Below are positions 1-9,846 of a stretch of 64,000 bases of DNA, in pieces. Every line of letters begins with the position of its first letter. Within the stretch, counting starts at the first letter, position 1. A model generated the notes under the pieces. That model saw only the letters and a list, made by a program, of their open reading frames with translations. It had not been told where the DNA came from and made no database searches. Source of the stretch: Desulfovibrio sp. (GTDB taxonomy: Bacteria > Desulfobacterota > Desulfovibrionia > Desulfovibrionales > Desulfovibrionaceae); assembly GCF_019424165.1 (NCBI RefSeq), contig NZ_JAHZAA010000002.1, positions 62,651 to 126,650 of the forward strand. The letters are read 5' to 3'. The position numbers were made by a program, and so were the translations under genes.

Positions 1-538
1 GACTTTTTCGTTCCTCTGCACAGAGCAGTTTTTACGTTAAAATTGCTCTGGCGACTTGTGGGCAGACTGACCACCAGGGCTACGCGCGGTTTGGCCGCGC
101 GGCTGAACGCCATAGTGGACGCCGAAGCAACCTTTGGGAATACAGATTCGCAAGGCTGCGCTGCTCTAGCTGGATGTAAAAGACGTCGGATTTTCGGCTT
201 TTGTTCCGTTGCGGGTCAACCCGCGCGGCACAGGCCGTTTTTCCGTTTCTTCAGCCGTGCGGCTGCCGCATCCGGGCCATGCTTCCCCAAGGGGCTGCGC
301 AAGCAGCCTCTTGGTTTTTCTTTTCTGTGCCGCCGCGCGGCCCGCTGAGGTCGCCCACGCCACAAGGGACAAAGCCCGCATCGCGATTGCAGACACTGCG
401 GTTCGCATCACAGCCGTTTTTACGGAATCCGCACAGGCAAACAGAAGGTCTGGCCGCAACCGCCGTCGGACGGCCACGACAGCATGAAAAAACATTGCGG
501 CTGCACGGATTCAGTGCGAAACTGGGCAAGAGGAAAAT
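1..538. other. Non-coding stretch before the M20 hydrolase
   Basis: I find no convincing gene in this stretch. Open frames run on both strands, as expected from high GC, but their products are rich in Arg, Ala and Pro, resemble no family I know and lack ribosome binding sites. It holds an imperfect inverted repeat at 21-50 and a short GC hairpin near 84-104 (GCGCGG / CCGCGC). The first bases may be the tail of a transcript from the left. Confidence 0.5.
21..50. repeat. Imperfect inverted repeat around ACGTTA
   Basis: CAGAGCA at 21-27 pairs with TGCTCTG at 44-50. The arms continue inwards through T-rich and A-rich sequence with two mismatches. It could be a terminator for an upstream gene outside the window. 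The same TTGCTCTGG core beside ACGTTA recurs near 43940-43966. Confidence 0.45.
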
Positions 539-1780
539 ATGCATAAGGATATGGATGCCCTTTTACACGGTCTTGCCGAACGCGAAGACCGTGTGGTGAC
601 GCTGCAAAGCGCGCTTACAGCCTGTCCGGCTCTGGGGCCGGATAACGGCGGTGACGGCGAGCAGGCCAAGGCCGCCATTATTACCGCATGGCTCAAGGCC
701 TGCGGCATAAAGGACCTTCTGCATGTGGACGCCCCGGACGTACGCGTTCCTTCAGGTACGCGGCCCAATCTTGTTGCCCGCATCCCCGGCAAAACAAAAC
801 GTACGCTCTGGCTCTTCGGCCACATGGACGTTGTCCCCCCCGGCGATCTTTCTGCCTGGCAATCCGACCCGTGGCAGGTACGGCGCGAGGGCGACATGCT
901 TTATGGCCGTGGAGTGGAGGACAACCAGCAGGCCATAACAAGCATGCTGCTGCTGACCGAAGAACTGCAACAGCGTCACATCACGCCGGAACTGAGCCTT
1001 GGCCTTGTTTTTATGGCCGATGAAGAAACGGGCAGCGCGTACGGCCTGGAACACGTCCTCACAGCCAAGCCCGGACTTTTCAGCAAAGACGACCTGTATA
1101 TTGTGCCTGACGCCGGCTCACGACGGGGCGACGTCATCGAGGTGGCCGAAAAGGGGCAGCTCTGGCTCAAGGTCCGCACCATCGGCGTGCAATGCCATGC
1201 CTCAACCCCGCACAAGGGGCGCAACGCGTTTCTGGCCGGGGCGGATATGGCTCTCGCCTGCCATCACGGCCTGAACGCCGCCTTTGCTGCTGCCGACCCG
1301 CTTTTCAATCCCCCCACTTCCACCTTTGTACCTGGCAAGCATGAGGCCAATGTGCCCAACATCAATACCGTGCCGGGCGATGACGTCTTCTATGTGGACT
1401 GCCGCCTTTTACCGCAGGTGGACCCGCAGGCGGTGCTGGACAGGACGCGCGCGCTGGCGGACGAAGTGGAAGAACGCCACGGCGTGCGCATAGAAGTCAG
1501 CGTGGTGCAGCGGCAGGCCGCCTCGGGCGTGGATGAAAACAGCCCGGTTGTGACGGCCCTCAAGGCTGCTGTGGGCGAAGTATATGGCGTTGAAGGCAGA
1601 GCCGTGGGCATTGGCGGGGCTACCGTGGCCGCGCAACTGCGCCAGCGTGGTCTTGCCGCCGCCGTATGGAGCTGCGTTGAAAACACCTGCCACCAGCCCA
1701 ACGAGCGAGCTTCCATCACCGCCGCCATTAAAGATGCCCAGGTATTCACCCACATACTCATGAATTCCGCCCATGTCTGA
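539..1780 (+). CDS. M20 family metallo-hydrolase (DapE/ArgE-like)
   Basis: A 413-residue cytosolic zinc peptidase or amidohydrolase of the M20 clan. The family cleaves N-acyl or peptide bonds, as in succinyl-diaminopimelate desuccinylase, acetylornithine deacetylase and dipeptidases. Metal-site motifs are in the usual order: GHMD (His95, Asp97), GRGVEDN (Asp128) and ADEETG (catalytic Glu162, metal Glu163). A dimerisation domain follows, and a C-terminal His lies in the NTCHQPNE region. An AGAGG ribosome site lies just before the ATG. The stop overlaps the mnmG start by 8 bases, so the two are translationally coupled. The substrate cannot be read from sequence; a nearby dapA (11 kb) is weak support for a DapE role, and a general dipeptidase is equally possible. 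Confidence 0.85.
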   Translation: MHKDMDALLHGLAEREDRVVTLQSALTACPALGPDNGGDGEQAKAAIITAWLKACGIKDLLHVDAPDVRVPSGTRPNLVARIPGKTKRTLWLFGHMDVVPPGDLSAWQSDPWQVRREGDMLYGRGVEDNQQAITSMLLLTEELQQRHITPELSLGLVFMADEETGSAYGLEHVLTAKPGLFSKDDLYIVPDAGSRRGDVIEVAEKGQLWLKVRTIGVQCHASTPHKGRNAFLAGADMALACHHGLNAAFAAADPLFNPPTSTFVPGKHEANVPNINTVPGDDVFYVDCRLLPQVDPQAVLDRTRALADEVEERHGVRIEVSVVQRQAASGVDENSPVVTALKAAVGEVYGVEGRAVGIGGATVAAQLRQRGLAAAVWSCVENTCHQPNERASITAAIKDAQVFTHILMNSAHV

Positions 1781-3761
1781 TTCATACAACACAAGCGTAT
1801 TTGACTGCATCGTGGCCGGAGGCGGCCATGCCGGCTGCGAAGCCGCCGTGGCCCTTGCCCGCCTGGGACACAGCGTACTGCTCATCAGCGGCAACCTTGA
1901 CCGCCTGGGCTACCTTTCCTGCAATCCCGCCATCGGCGGCCTTGCCAAGGGCCATATGGCGCGCGAAATCGACGCCCTGGGCGGCATGATGGGCCTGTGG
2001 GCCGATGCGGCGGGCATACAGTTTCGCATGCTGAACATGAGCAAAGGCCCCGCGGTGCGGGCCACCCGCGCGCAGATGGACCGCCTTGTCTATCAGCGCG
2101 TGGTGCAGCAGACGCTCTATTCCACCCCCGGGCTGCGCATCTGGCAGGATTCGGTCATCGAAATCACTGCGGGCGACAGCCGCGCCACAGGTGTGCGCAC
2201 GGCACAGGGCCTTGAATTTTCCGCCCGCCATGTGCTGCTGACCACGGGAACATTCCTTGACGGCCGCATCCATATGGGGCTGACCAGCATTCCCGGCGGC
2301 CGCCTTGGCGATGCGCCCGCGCTGGGCCTTTCCGACAGCCTGCGCGCCCTGGGTTTTGAGCTGGGCCGCCTCAAGACAGGCACAACCCCGCGCCTGCTGA
2401 AGTCGTCCATCAATTATGCCGTGCTGGAAGAGCAAAAAGGCGATGATCCGGCCCCGGCATTCAGTTTTCACGGTCCCGGCCCGGTCTTGCCCCAGGTTTC
2501 GTGCCATGTGACCTGGACCAATGAGCAGGCGCACGAATGCATCCGCAGCGGCTTTGACCGCTCGCCCATGTTCACTGGCGTCATCAAGGGAACGGGCGCG
2601 CGCTACTGCCCCTCCATTGAAGACAAGATCGCCCGCTTTCCCGACAGGGAACGGCACCAGATATTCCTTGAGCCCGAAGGCCTGGACAGCGCCGAAGTTT
2701 ATGCCAACGGCATTTCCACCAGCCTGCCTCTGGATGTGCAGATAGCCATGATCCACGCTGTCCCCGGCCTGGAAAACGCCGTCATGCTGCGCCCGGGCTA
2801 CGCCATTGAATATGATTTTTCCGATCCCGTGCAGCTTATGCCCACCCTTGAAAGCAAGGCTGTTCCCGGCCTGTGGCTGGCCGGGCAGATCAACGGCACT
2901 TCCGGCTACGAAGAGGCGGCGGCCCAGGGCCTGTGGGCGGCGCTGAACATTTCGTGCCGCCTGCGTGAAATGCCGCCTTTTCTGCTGGGCCGCGACGAAG
3001 CCTATATGGCTGTTCTGGTGGACGACCTGGTAACCTCGGGAACCCAGGAGCCTTACCGCATGTTCACCTCACGCGCCGAACACCGCCTGCTGCTGCGCGA
3101 AGACAATGCCGATACGCGCCTGACGCCCCGAGGACGGGAGCTGGGTCTGGTCAGTGATGGCCACTGGGCTGTATTCTGCCGCAAGCAGGAGGCCGCAAGC
3201 CGCCTGCGTTCGGGCCTTGAGCAAAAGCGCATCCCTGCCGTAAAGCGCGGTTCCCTCGCGGACGGGCCTGCAACAGACGCGCTTGAACATGAAAAAAATA
3301 CCGTGACACACTGTACGGCCGCTACAGGCAAGGCCGCCGCCGATCTGCCCGTAGGGCGCACACTGGCCGAGGCCCTGCGCAGACCCGAACTGGACCTGCA
3401 CGGCCTTGCGGCGCTTTTGCGCTCCTGCGCCTGTGAAGACACGGCCGCCACCGCGAAATTTCTTGAGCACGAGATGGCGCTGGCCGGAACAGGCGTGTGC
3501 GAAAGCGTGCAGACAGAGATCAAGTACGCGGGATATCTGACCCGTCAGCGCGAACTGGTCGCGCGCGCGGCAAAGCTTGAGTCCACAGCCTTGCCCCCGG
3601 ATTTGGATTATGCCACAGTAGCAGGGTTGTCCCGTGAAGTGACGGAAAAGCTCGACCGTGTCAGGCCCCTGAGCCTTGGCCAGGCCGGGCGCATTTCAGG
3701 AGTCACCCCGGCGGCAGTGGCCTGCCTGGAAATACACTTGCACAAACTGGGACTGCTCTGA
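1773..3761 (+). CDS. mnmG: tRNA uridine-34 5-carboxymethylaminomethyl synthase, FAD subunit
   Basis: MnmG (GidA), 662 residues against about 630 in most bacteria. With MnmE it installs the carboxymethylaminomethyl group on the wobble uridine of several tRNAs, using FAD and methylene-tetrahydrofolate. The N-terminal Rossmann motif [10 protein letters not shown] is at 16-25. The family signatures [11 protein letters not shown], a [11 protein letters not shown] block and the C-terminal helical domain (KYAGYLTRQ) are all visible. Its partner mnmE lies in the same window at 41730-43136 on the other strand. The slightly greater length comes from a variable stretch around residues 480-530 in the C-terminal part. 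The start overlaps the preceding stop. Confidence 0.97.
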   Translation: MSDSYNTSVFDCIVAGGGHAGCEAAVALARLGHSVLLISGNLDRLGYLSCNPAIGGLAKGHMAREIDALGGMMGLWADAAGIQFRMLNMSKGPAVRATRAQMDRLVYQRVVQQTLYSTPGLRIWQDSVIEITAGDSRATGVRTAQGLEFSARHVLLTTGTFLDGRIHMGLTSIPGGRLGDAPALGLSDSLRALGFELGRLKTGTTPRLLKSSINYAVLEEQKGDDPAPAFSFHGPGPVLPQVSCHVTWTNEQAHECIRSGFDRSPMFTGVIKGTGARYCPSIEDKIARFPDRERHQIFLEPEGLDSAEVYANGISTSLPLDVQIAMIHAVPGLENAVMLRPGYAIEYDFSDPVQLMPTLESKAVPGLWLAGQINGTSGYEEAAAQGLWAALNISCRLREMPPFLLGRDEAYMAVLVDDLVTSGTQEPYRMFTSRAEHRLLLREDNADTRLTPRGRELGLVSDGHWAVFCRKQEAASRLRSGLEQKRIPAVKRGSLADGPATDALEHEKNTVTHCTAATGKAAADLPVGRTLAEALRRPELDLHGLAALLRSCACEDTAATAKFLEHEMALAGTGVCESVQTEIKYAGYLTRQRELVARAAKLESTALPPDLDYATVAGLSREVTEKLDRVRPLSLGQAGRISGVTPAAVACLEIHLHKLGLL

Positions 3762-3881
3762 TGTCGTCAGGGCGGCACAACAGACACACAGCAGGCCCGA
3801 GCCAAAAATCATTCTTCCTCCGGCCGGACCGGAGGGGCCGCAAGGCTCCTCACGGCACAGCGAAACGTATTCGGTGAGTTT

Positions 3882-4814
3882 ATGACAGGCAAACAACTTC
3901 TCCTGGTCTTCGCCGTGGTGCTGATCATTTTCTGCACGATCGTCGTCATCGTTCAGGCGCGCGTACAGAAGCAGCGGCAAGAGGCCCGGCGCAAGTCCAT
4001 CATCCGAAAACTGCTTGAAACGGCGCAGGAACAGAACGAGATTTTTGATATCAACGTGCTGGACAAGGCGTCCACCCACAAAGGCCTTGCCGCCCTGCTG
4101 CAAACCATTTCCCCCACGGTTCTTGGCCTGGAGGTTCTGGGCTTTATTTCGCAGGAACTGACGGGCATGCCCGTGGAAATCTATTTTCGGGCCACCCTGC
4201 CCGAGGGCGCGAGCTTTTACAAATTTCGCTCAACCATCGTGTCCGTTGAAGCCGGTCGGGAAAAATCCCGGCTGCATCTGGCTTCTCCCGAAGACCTTGA
4301 TGCCGGGCAAAAACGCCTTTTCATCCGCATCAAACCGCCCAAAGAAAAAGTACGCGTTATCGGCGTGTGGGAGCTGGATGCCAACAGGCCCATGCCCCGC
4401 ACCACGGCCGAGATAAACCGCCCGCTTCTGCACTATCGTCGCGGCATGGAAAAAGAATCGGTGCAGGTGGAAAATATCTCGGCCACAGGCATGGCCCTGC
4501 GCTTTCCCATGGAAGATCTGGATGTCAAGCCGGTTGACCTGGACAAAGGTTCACAGTTACTTTGTCTTATAATTTACGGCATGGGCAAGGAAGAAAAAAT
4601 CGTTACTTTCTGGTGCACCTGCAATGTGCTCCACGCCCGTGTACACGAGGGATCCAATCCGGCCCTTGTGCTTGGCACAGAATTTACCAACTGGGCCGTG
4701 CTGGAACAGGGCAAGTCCGACATTCACTGGTTCCACAGCCCGCAAGCACGCGGGGTGTCGCCCATAACCCAGTGGGTCATGTATATGGATATGGAGCAGC
4801 GCAAGCTGCTTTAA
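3882..4814 (+). CDS. Membrane-anchored PilZ-type c-di-GMP-binding protein
   Basis: A 310-residue protein with one N-terminal transmembrane helix (about residues 5-25), a basic stretch after it, and a YcgR-like cytoplasmic part. The PilZ signature looks split: RLFIR at 145-149 matches the RxxxR motif, and NISATG at 198-203 matches [D/N]xSxxG. The spacing between them, about 50 residues, is longer than the usual 20-30. By family such proteins bind cyclic di-GMP and modulate motility or envelope functions. The target is unknown, and the gene is not next to flagellar structural genes. A GGTGAG ribosome site precedes the ATG. A short hairpin at 3817-3835 lies between mnmG and this gene. Confidence 0.65.
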   Translation: MTGKQLLLVFAVVLIIFCTIVVIVQARVQKQRQEARRKSIIRKLLETAQEQNEIFDINVLDKASTHKGLAALLQTISPTVLGLEVLGFISQELTGMPVEIYFRATLPEGASFYKFRSTIVSVEAGREKSRLHLASPEDLDAGQKRLFIRIKPPKEKVRVIGVWELDANRPMPRTTAEINRPLLHYRRGMEKESVQVENISATGMALRFPMEDLDVKPVDLDKGSQLLCLIIYGMGKEEKIVTFWCTCNVLHARVHEGSNPALVLGTEFTNWAVLEQGKSDIHWFHSPQARGVSPITQWVMYMDMEQRKLL

Positions 4815-5012
4815 CCGTCGATCCCAGAGCGGCTGCCCTTGGAAATTTTTGCAGGGCTGCAAAGCACGGCCGCGCCCGGGACGAAATTTGCCGACACGGA
4901 CAAAACGCGGCACAACCGCCAAAGCATCCGCAGGCGCGGTATGCCGCGAGGCGAACATGGCCCACGGGCCGCATAGTGCGGCCCGGTCCCATTCCCAACC
5001 AAGGAGACTACA

Positions 5013-6143
5013 TTGGACGGTGGTTCGGAAGGTCATAGTACCATCTGGTCGCGCCTGAGCAGACTGTTCGGGCACGATGATCAGGAATCTCTGGAAAAAG
5101 CCATTCTTGAAGCGCGCGCCGATGGCGAAGTGGAACCCGATGAGGAATCCATGCTGCTCGGCATTTTGCGGTTCAACGACCTCCAGGTGCAGGACACCAT
5201 GATTCCACGCACCGATATCGACTGCGTGCCTCATGACATGCCCATGGCAGAGGTGGCAGCCATCATTGTCCGCTCCGGGCACTCACGCATTCCCGTCTAC
5301 AAGGAAACCCGCGACAATATCGTGGGCATCCTGCATGCCAAGGACCTGTTGCGCAGCATGCTTGACGGCGAGGGCAAAGTGTCATCACTGGCCGACCTCA
5401 TCCGTGAGCCATTCTTTGTACCCGAAACAAAATCCATCCGCACCCTGCTTCAGGAATTCCGCGCGCGCAAGCAGCACATAGCCATTGCCCTGGACGAGTA
5501 CGGCGGAACATCGGGCCTCATTACCATTGAGGACGTGCTGGAAGAAATCGTGGGGGACATTGAAGACGAGCACGATACCCCGCGCGAAGAAGACATCCGC
5601 CCCATAGGCGACAATACTTACGAGCTCACCGGCCGCGCGCTGCTTGAAGACCTTGAAGATATGGGCGTGGATATTGACTCGGACGAGGTAGACACCATCG
5701 GCGGCTACCTCAGTATGGAAGCAGGCCACGTACCCGGCCCCGGCGAAAGTTTCACCCTGCGCGGCTGGACGTTTACCGTGCTTGAAGCCGACCGGAAACT
5801 GATTGTGCGTCTGCGGATGGAACCGGCCGACAGCGCTGCCCACCGGCAGAACGGGGAACAAGAGCCTGCACAAGCTCCGGCGTCAAATGCAGCGCCGGAC
5901 GCGGCACAGAACCCGGAACAGGACGAAACACCTGACGATCATGCCGTGGCCCCGCGCTATGAAACGCTGCCGGGCAGCCTTGGCGCTGCCGCCACCGCCG
6001 CTGCCACCGTGAGCGTGGATGATGCAGCGGCCTCCCCCGAAGCCGCTGCGCAAGCCGCCGAAGAAATCCTGCGCAGCACGCCGCCCCCGGCGGCCGAAAC
6101 AGGAGAAGATGCGCCCCGCCCTACGGAGCCTCCACGGGCATGA
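5013..6143 (+). CDS. CBS-domain CorC/HlyC-like protein (YbeX type)
   Basis: A 376-residue cytosolic protein of the CorC/YbeX family. It has two CBS domains (roughly residues 60-185, beginning MIPRTDID) and a C-terminal CorC_HlyC domain (about 205-275, TIGGYLSMEAGHVPGPGE). There is no N-terminal DUF21 membrane domain. A final 100-residue tail is Ala/Pro/Glu-rich and probably disordered. The family is linked to magnesium and cobalt efflux or ribosome-related functions, and its exact job is unsettled. TTG is chosen as start because AAGGAG lies 6 bases upstream and no ATG fits. The stop overlaps the lnt start (ATGA), the same ybeX-lnt order as in E. coli. Confidence 0.85.
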   Translation: MDGGSEGHSTIWSRLSRLFGHDDQESLEKAILEARADGEVEPDEESMLLGILRFNDLQVQDTMIPRTDIDCVPHDMPMAEVAAIIVRSGHSRIPVYKETRDNIVGILHAKDLLRSMLDGEGKVSSLADLIREPFFVPETKSIRTLLQEFRARKQHIAIALDEYGGTSGLITIEDVLEEIVGDIEDEHDTPREEDIRPIGDNTYELTGRALLEDLEDMGVDIDSDEVDTIGGYLSMEAGHVPGPGESFTLRGWTFTVLEADRKLIVRLRMEPADSAAHRQNGEQEPAQAPASNAAPDAAQNPEQDETPDDHAVAPRYETLPGSLGAAATAAATVSVDDAAASPEAAAQAAEEILRSTPPPAAETGEDAPRPTEPPRA

Positions 6144-7798
6144 CCCGTTTTTCCACGGCTGCATCCCGGCCAATGGGTCGCATCTTGCCTGTGGCCCTTG
6201 CGGGGGCCATAGGTCTGTGGCTTGGCTTTCCCAACGACCTTGCAGGCATACCGCCTCTGGTTTTGCTGTGGCCGCTGGCCCTGGCCTGGTTGGGGCTGCA
6301 CGCCGGTTCACGCGGCGCGGCCATGCGTTACGGCTGGCTCACAAGCCTGGCCGGCAGCACAGCCGCCCTTTACTGGCTCAGCCTGCCTGTACACAATGTG
6401 GGCGGTCTGCCCTGGCTGCTGGCTGTTCCCTGCGCTCTGTTCATTGCGGCCTGCATTTCCAGTGCCGGAGGCTTTTTCTCAATGGCGGCGCATCTGCTGC
6501 GCCACCGTGCGCCCTGGCTATGGGCCGTGATGCTGGGTCTGTTGTGGTACGTGCTTGAAGCTGTGTACGCACTGGTACTGGGCTTTCCCTGGCTGGAACT
6601 TTCGGGCGCTCTGGCGGCATGGCCCCTGCTGGTTCAGGGAGCTGACGCCATCGGGTCCTATGCACTTGCCGGGTTGTGGACCACCACGGCGCTGTGGTGC
6701 GGGCTTGCCTTGCTGCCGCATCCGGTGCGCTCCACCCCCGCGGCGGGGGAAAACACAGCGGGAGGCGGCAAGACGGCCCATACCCGCCGCATAACGTGGC
6801 GGCCCGCATGCCTGGTATCAGGCCTGCTCATGGCTGTCCTGCTGCTCGGCTACGGAGCGCTGCGCATGCACCGCCAGCCGCTTACCAGCGATCCCGGCGG
6901 CCCGCAAAGCGTGCTGGCCCTGTTTGTCGAAGGTAATGTGGACCAGAACCAGAAGTGGCTGCCCGCCTTCCAGCGGCAGACCGTTGACCTGTATCTGAAA
7001 CTTACCTACGACGCACTGGCGCAAAAACCTGAAGAAAGGCCCCTGATCATCTGGCCGGAAACGGCCCTGCCTTTCTTTTTCGAAACCAACCAGTTGCACT
7101 CGCCACGGGTACGGCAACTGCCTGCGATCACGGGCTGCCCCCTGCTTGTGGGCGCGCCCGGCGTGGAGCGCCTGCCGGGCAAGAAAGAACCGGCTGTCTT
7201 TAACCGCGCCTTTCTGCTCACGCCGCCCGCCGGCGAGGCGGTCGCCCATTATGACAAGGAACATCTGGTTCCCTTTGGCGAATACCTGCCGGAATGGCTC
7301 AACTGGGGCTTTCTGGAAGCGCTGCTGCAAGGCGTGGGGGTGTATGAAACCGGCACGGCCATCGCGCCCCTGCGCTACGGCAATCTTGCCCTGGGCATGC
7401 TCATTTGCTATGAAGGTATATTTCCCTGGCTGGCTCAGGCCCGCGTACAGGACGGAGCCAACATTCTGGTGGATATCAGCAATGACGGCTGGTTCGGCGC
7501 AACTCCCGCAGCGCGGCAGCATCTTTACCTTACGGTTCTGCGCGCTCTTGAACAAAACCGCTGGATTCTGCGTGGCACCAATACCGGCATTTCTGTCGTG
7601 ATTGACAGCCGGGGCCGCCTGGTCATGCGCGGCGAACAGTTCAGGGAGCAGGCCATCTGGGGCCGTGCCGCCCTTGAAAGCAGACCGAGCCTGTACCACC
7701 GCCTGTGGCCCTGGCCCCTGCCCGCAGCCGCGGCACTGCTGACCGGCCTGGTTTTATGGGGTCCCGGCGGCTGTCTTCGCCGCCGCGCCCGCGTCTGA
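6140..7798 (+). CDS. lnt: Apolipoprotein N-acyltransferase
   Basis: Lnt, 552 residues, an inner-membrane enzyme that adds the third acyl chain to the N-terminal Cys of lipoproteins. The first half holds several hydrophobic segments. The second half is a periplasmic nitrilase-like domain with the Glu-Lys-Cys triad in context: WPETALPFF (Glu307), YDKEHLVPFGEYLP (Lys373) and LICYEG (Cys423), followed by DISNDGWFG. Length is slightly above the E. coli enzyme because of a loop near residues 195-215. It overlaps the corC-like gene by four bases. Confidence 0.95.
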   Translation: MTRFSTAASRPMGRILPVALAGAIGLWLGFPNDLAGIPPLVLLWPLALAWLGLHAGSRGAAMRYGWLTSLAGSTAALYWLSLPVHNVGGLPWLLAVPCALFIAACISSAGGFFSMAAHLLRHRAPWLWAVMLGLLWYVLEAVYALVLGFPWLELSGALAAWPLLVQGADAIGSYALAGLWTTTALWCGLALLPHPVRSTPAAGENTAGGGKTAHTRRITWRPACLVSGLLMAVLLLGYGALRMHRQPLTSDPGGPQSVLALFVEGNVDQNQKWLPAFQRQTVDLYLKLTYDALAQKPEERPLIIWPETALPFFFETNQLHSPRVRQLPAITGCPLLVGAPGVERLPGKKEPAVFNRAFLLTPPAGEAVAHYDKEHLVPFGEYLPEWLNWGFLEALLQGVGVYETGTAIAPLRYGNLALGMLICYEGIFPWLAQARVQDGANILVDISNDGWFGATPAARQHLYLTVLRALEQNRWILRGTNTGISVVIDSRGRLVMRGEQFREQAIWGRAALESRPSLYHRLWPWPLPAAAALLTGLVLWGPGGCLRRRARV

Positions 7799-7897
7799 CA
7801 AAGGTCACGCGCCTTTTCATTTTTGTTATACACCGTGCAGCCGTAGACCGGCTTTTCCGGCAAAAGCGCCGGGCCACCTTCAACCCATATATCAGCC

Positions 7898-9011
7898 ATG
7901 TTGCAACTTACCGACCTTCGCGCCGCCTGCCCACCCCTTGCCCAACGTTTTGCCTCCCTCTGGGGGCGTCTTTGACGTGGCGGCCAGCGAAAAACGGTTG
8001 CAGGCCATTGAAACAGAAATTTCACGTCCCGGCGCATGGGACAAACCCGAAGCGCTCACGCCCCTGCTTCAGGAAAAACGCCGCCTCGAAGATGAGGTGG
8101 CCCGCCTGAGCAAGCTCAAAACCTGCCACGACGACATGAATGAGTGGCTGGCTCTGGCAGCGGAAAGTGAAGATCCTGAAGCGCTGGAATCCCTGGCGCA
8201 ACAGCAGAAGGATCTGGCTGCCCTGCTGGACGAAACAGAGCTTGTGATGCTGCTTTCCGCCGAAGAAGACAGCCAGGACGCCATACTTGAGATCCATCCC
8301 GGCGCGGGCGGCACAGAGTCTCAGGACTGGGCAGAAATGCTGCTGCGCATGTATACCCGCTGGGCCGCCGATCATGATTACAAGGTTGAAGAACTCGACT
8401 TTCTGCCCGGTGACGAGGCTGGTATAAAAAGCGTCACCCTGCGCGTGGGCGGGCCGCACGCTTTCGGTTTTCTCAAAAGCGAGCGCGGCATCCACCGCCT
8501 CATCCGCATTTCGCCCTTCGACTCGTCCGGCCGCAGGCACACCTCTTTTGCTTCGGTGGATGTTATCCCCGATGCCGGTGACGACATTGAACTGGACCTC
8601 AAGGATGCTGACCTGCGGGTGGATATTTTCCGCTCCAGCGGCCCCGGCGGCCAGAGCGTCAACACCACAAGCTCTGCCGTGCGCATAACCCATATTCCCA
8701 CGGGCGTATCTGCCCAGTGCCAGAACGAAAAGTCGCAGCACCACAACAAGGAAACGGCCCTGCGTGTCCTGCGCGCCCGCCTCTACAACATGGAACTTGA
8801 AAAACGCGATGCCGCGCGCCAGGCCCAATACGCCGGTAAGGATGCCATCGCTTTCGGCAGCCAGATACGCACCTACACCCTTCAGCCCTATCGCCTGGTC
8901 AAGGATCACCGCACCGGCACAGAAGTAGGGGATGTGGATGCGGTTCTGGACGGGCAGATTGACGTCTTCCAGCACGACTACCTTTTGCACCGCCATGAGC
9001 AGCAACGCTGA
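7898..9011 (+). CDS. prfB: Peptide chain release factor 2, with programmed +1 frameshift
   Basis: RF2 recognises UGA and UAA and releases the finished peptide. A 25-codon first frame opens at ATG 7898 and closes at an in-frame TGA at 7973. The main frame resumes at 7974, so the coding sequence is 7898-7972 joined to 7974-9011, giving 370 residues. The joined protein has the RF2 anticodon tripeptide SPF at 205-207 and GGQ at 250-252, the same numbers as E. coli RF2, which supports the join. Annotating only the open frame from 7938 would give a false N-terminus. Confidence 0.96.
7962..7976 (+). promoter_or_regulatory. RF2 autoregulatory frameshift site
   Basis: The sequence GGGGG CGT CTT TGA C has the three classic parts: a Shine-Dalgarno-like G run, a three-base spacer, and the slippery CTT followed by a UGA stop with C after it. 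When RF2 is scarce the ribosome pauses at UGA and slips from CTT to TTT, which allows full-length synthesis. The spacing is the same as in E. coli prfB. Confidence 0.93.
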
Positions 9012-9846
9012 GTTTGAAGCCCTGGCGCGCGAAATGCTGGCCCTGAGCCAGACCAGCGCCCCCGATGCGGATATTCCGCGCAAAGCCGACGGCCCGGGCC
9101 GGAGCGGAGTGCTGGTGGCCCGCCTTTTGCCGGACTTCAGCCTGGAGCGCTGGCGGCATTTTTGCCGCGATCACGCCAAAGGGCGCTGGTATGTATGGCC
9201 TGCGGGTCCCGATACGCCGCCGGATCTCGCCCATATGGACGCCTGCGGAGGCTCCCCGTCCGCCGATGATGCCCTTGTTGCCGGGCTTCTGCTGGAACAG
9301 ATCCGGCGCGAAATGCTGCGCGGCGCACGTTCCGGCAGCGAACTCAGCCTCATATGCGCCGCCCTGCCCCAGCGGGATGCAACGGCCGCGCAGCACGAGT
9401 CGGGCATGACCGACCTGATGGATACGGCTCTGGCCGCCAGCCTGCGGGAACACAGCGAAGCCTGCGACAGCCTGGGCCACCTGGCCTGCGGCAGCTACGC
9501 CCTGCTGCTTCCCGGTGTGGGGGCGCTCAGAGCGCGTCTGCTGGCCAATGCCATACAAAAAACATTTCTGCAGCAAGCCGTGCAGCGTTGCGGCGCAACA
9601 GCCACAGCACCGGGTACAGCACCGCCCGCCTGCGCACTCGGCATCGCCTGTGCCGAGTCCGGCGCGGCTATTACCGCCGAAGCCCTGCTGGCAAAGGCGC
9701 GCAGCGCCCTGCAAGATGCGTTGCTGCAAACACAGCAGCAACATTCCGGCCGGATCTGCCTTGCAGACAGCGCCAGCCTGGAAGAGCGCGCAAGTCTGGT
9801 ACATTCCAGCGAAAAACGCTTTCTTTTTTTCGGGAGAAACAACTGA
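8995..9846 (+). CDS. Degenerate GGDEF-like domain protein
   Basis: A 283-residue protein. The stretch from about residue 95 onward follows the GGDEF fold: an LSLICAAL strand, a helix, then LACGSYALLLP where GG[D/E]EFALLLP is expected, then a CALGIACAES strand and a LLAKARSALQDAL helix. The signature is ACGSY rather than GGDEF, so diguanylate cyclase activity is very unlikely. The first 100 residues are not recognised. The start at 8995 overlaps the prfB stop by 17 bases and the stop overlaps the next ATG by one base, so it is coupled to the FlhG-like ATPase. A regulatory or scaffold role is inference. Confidence 0.55.
   Translation: MSSNAEFEALAREMLALSQTSAPDADIPRKADGPGRSGVLVARLLPDFSLERWRHFCRDHAKGRWYVWPAGPDTPPDLAHMDACGGSPSADDALVAGLLLEQIRREMLRGARSGSELSLICAALPQRDATAAQHESGMTDLMDTALAASLREHSEACDSLGHLACGSYALLLPGVGALRARLLANAIQKTFLQQAVQRCGATATAPGTAPPACALGIACAESGAAITAEALLAKARSALQDALLQTQQQHSGRICLADSASLEERASLVHSSEKRFLFFGRNN

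Noticed and set aside
7938..9011. prfB as a simple single-frame gene from 7938
   Set aside because: The upstream frame with CTT TGA C and the restored RF2 numbering show a programmed frameshift.
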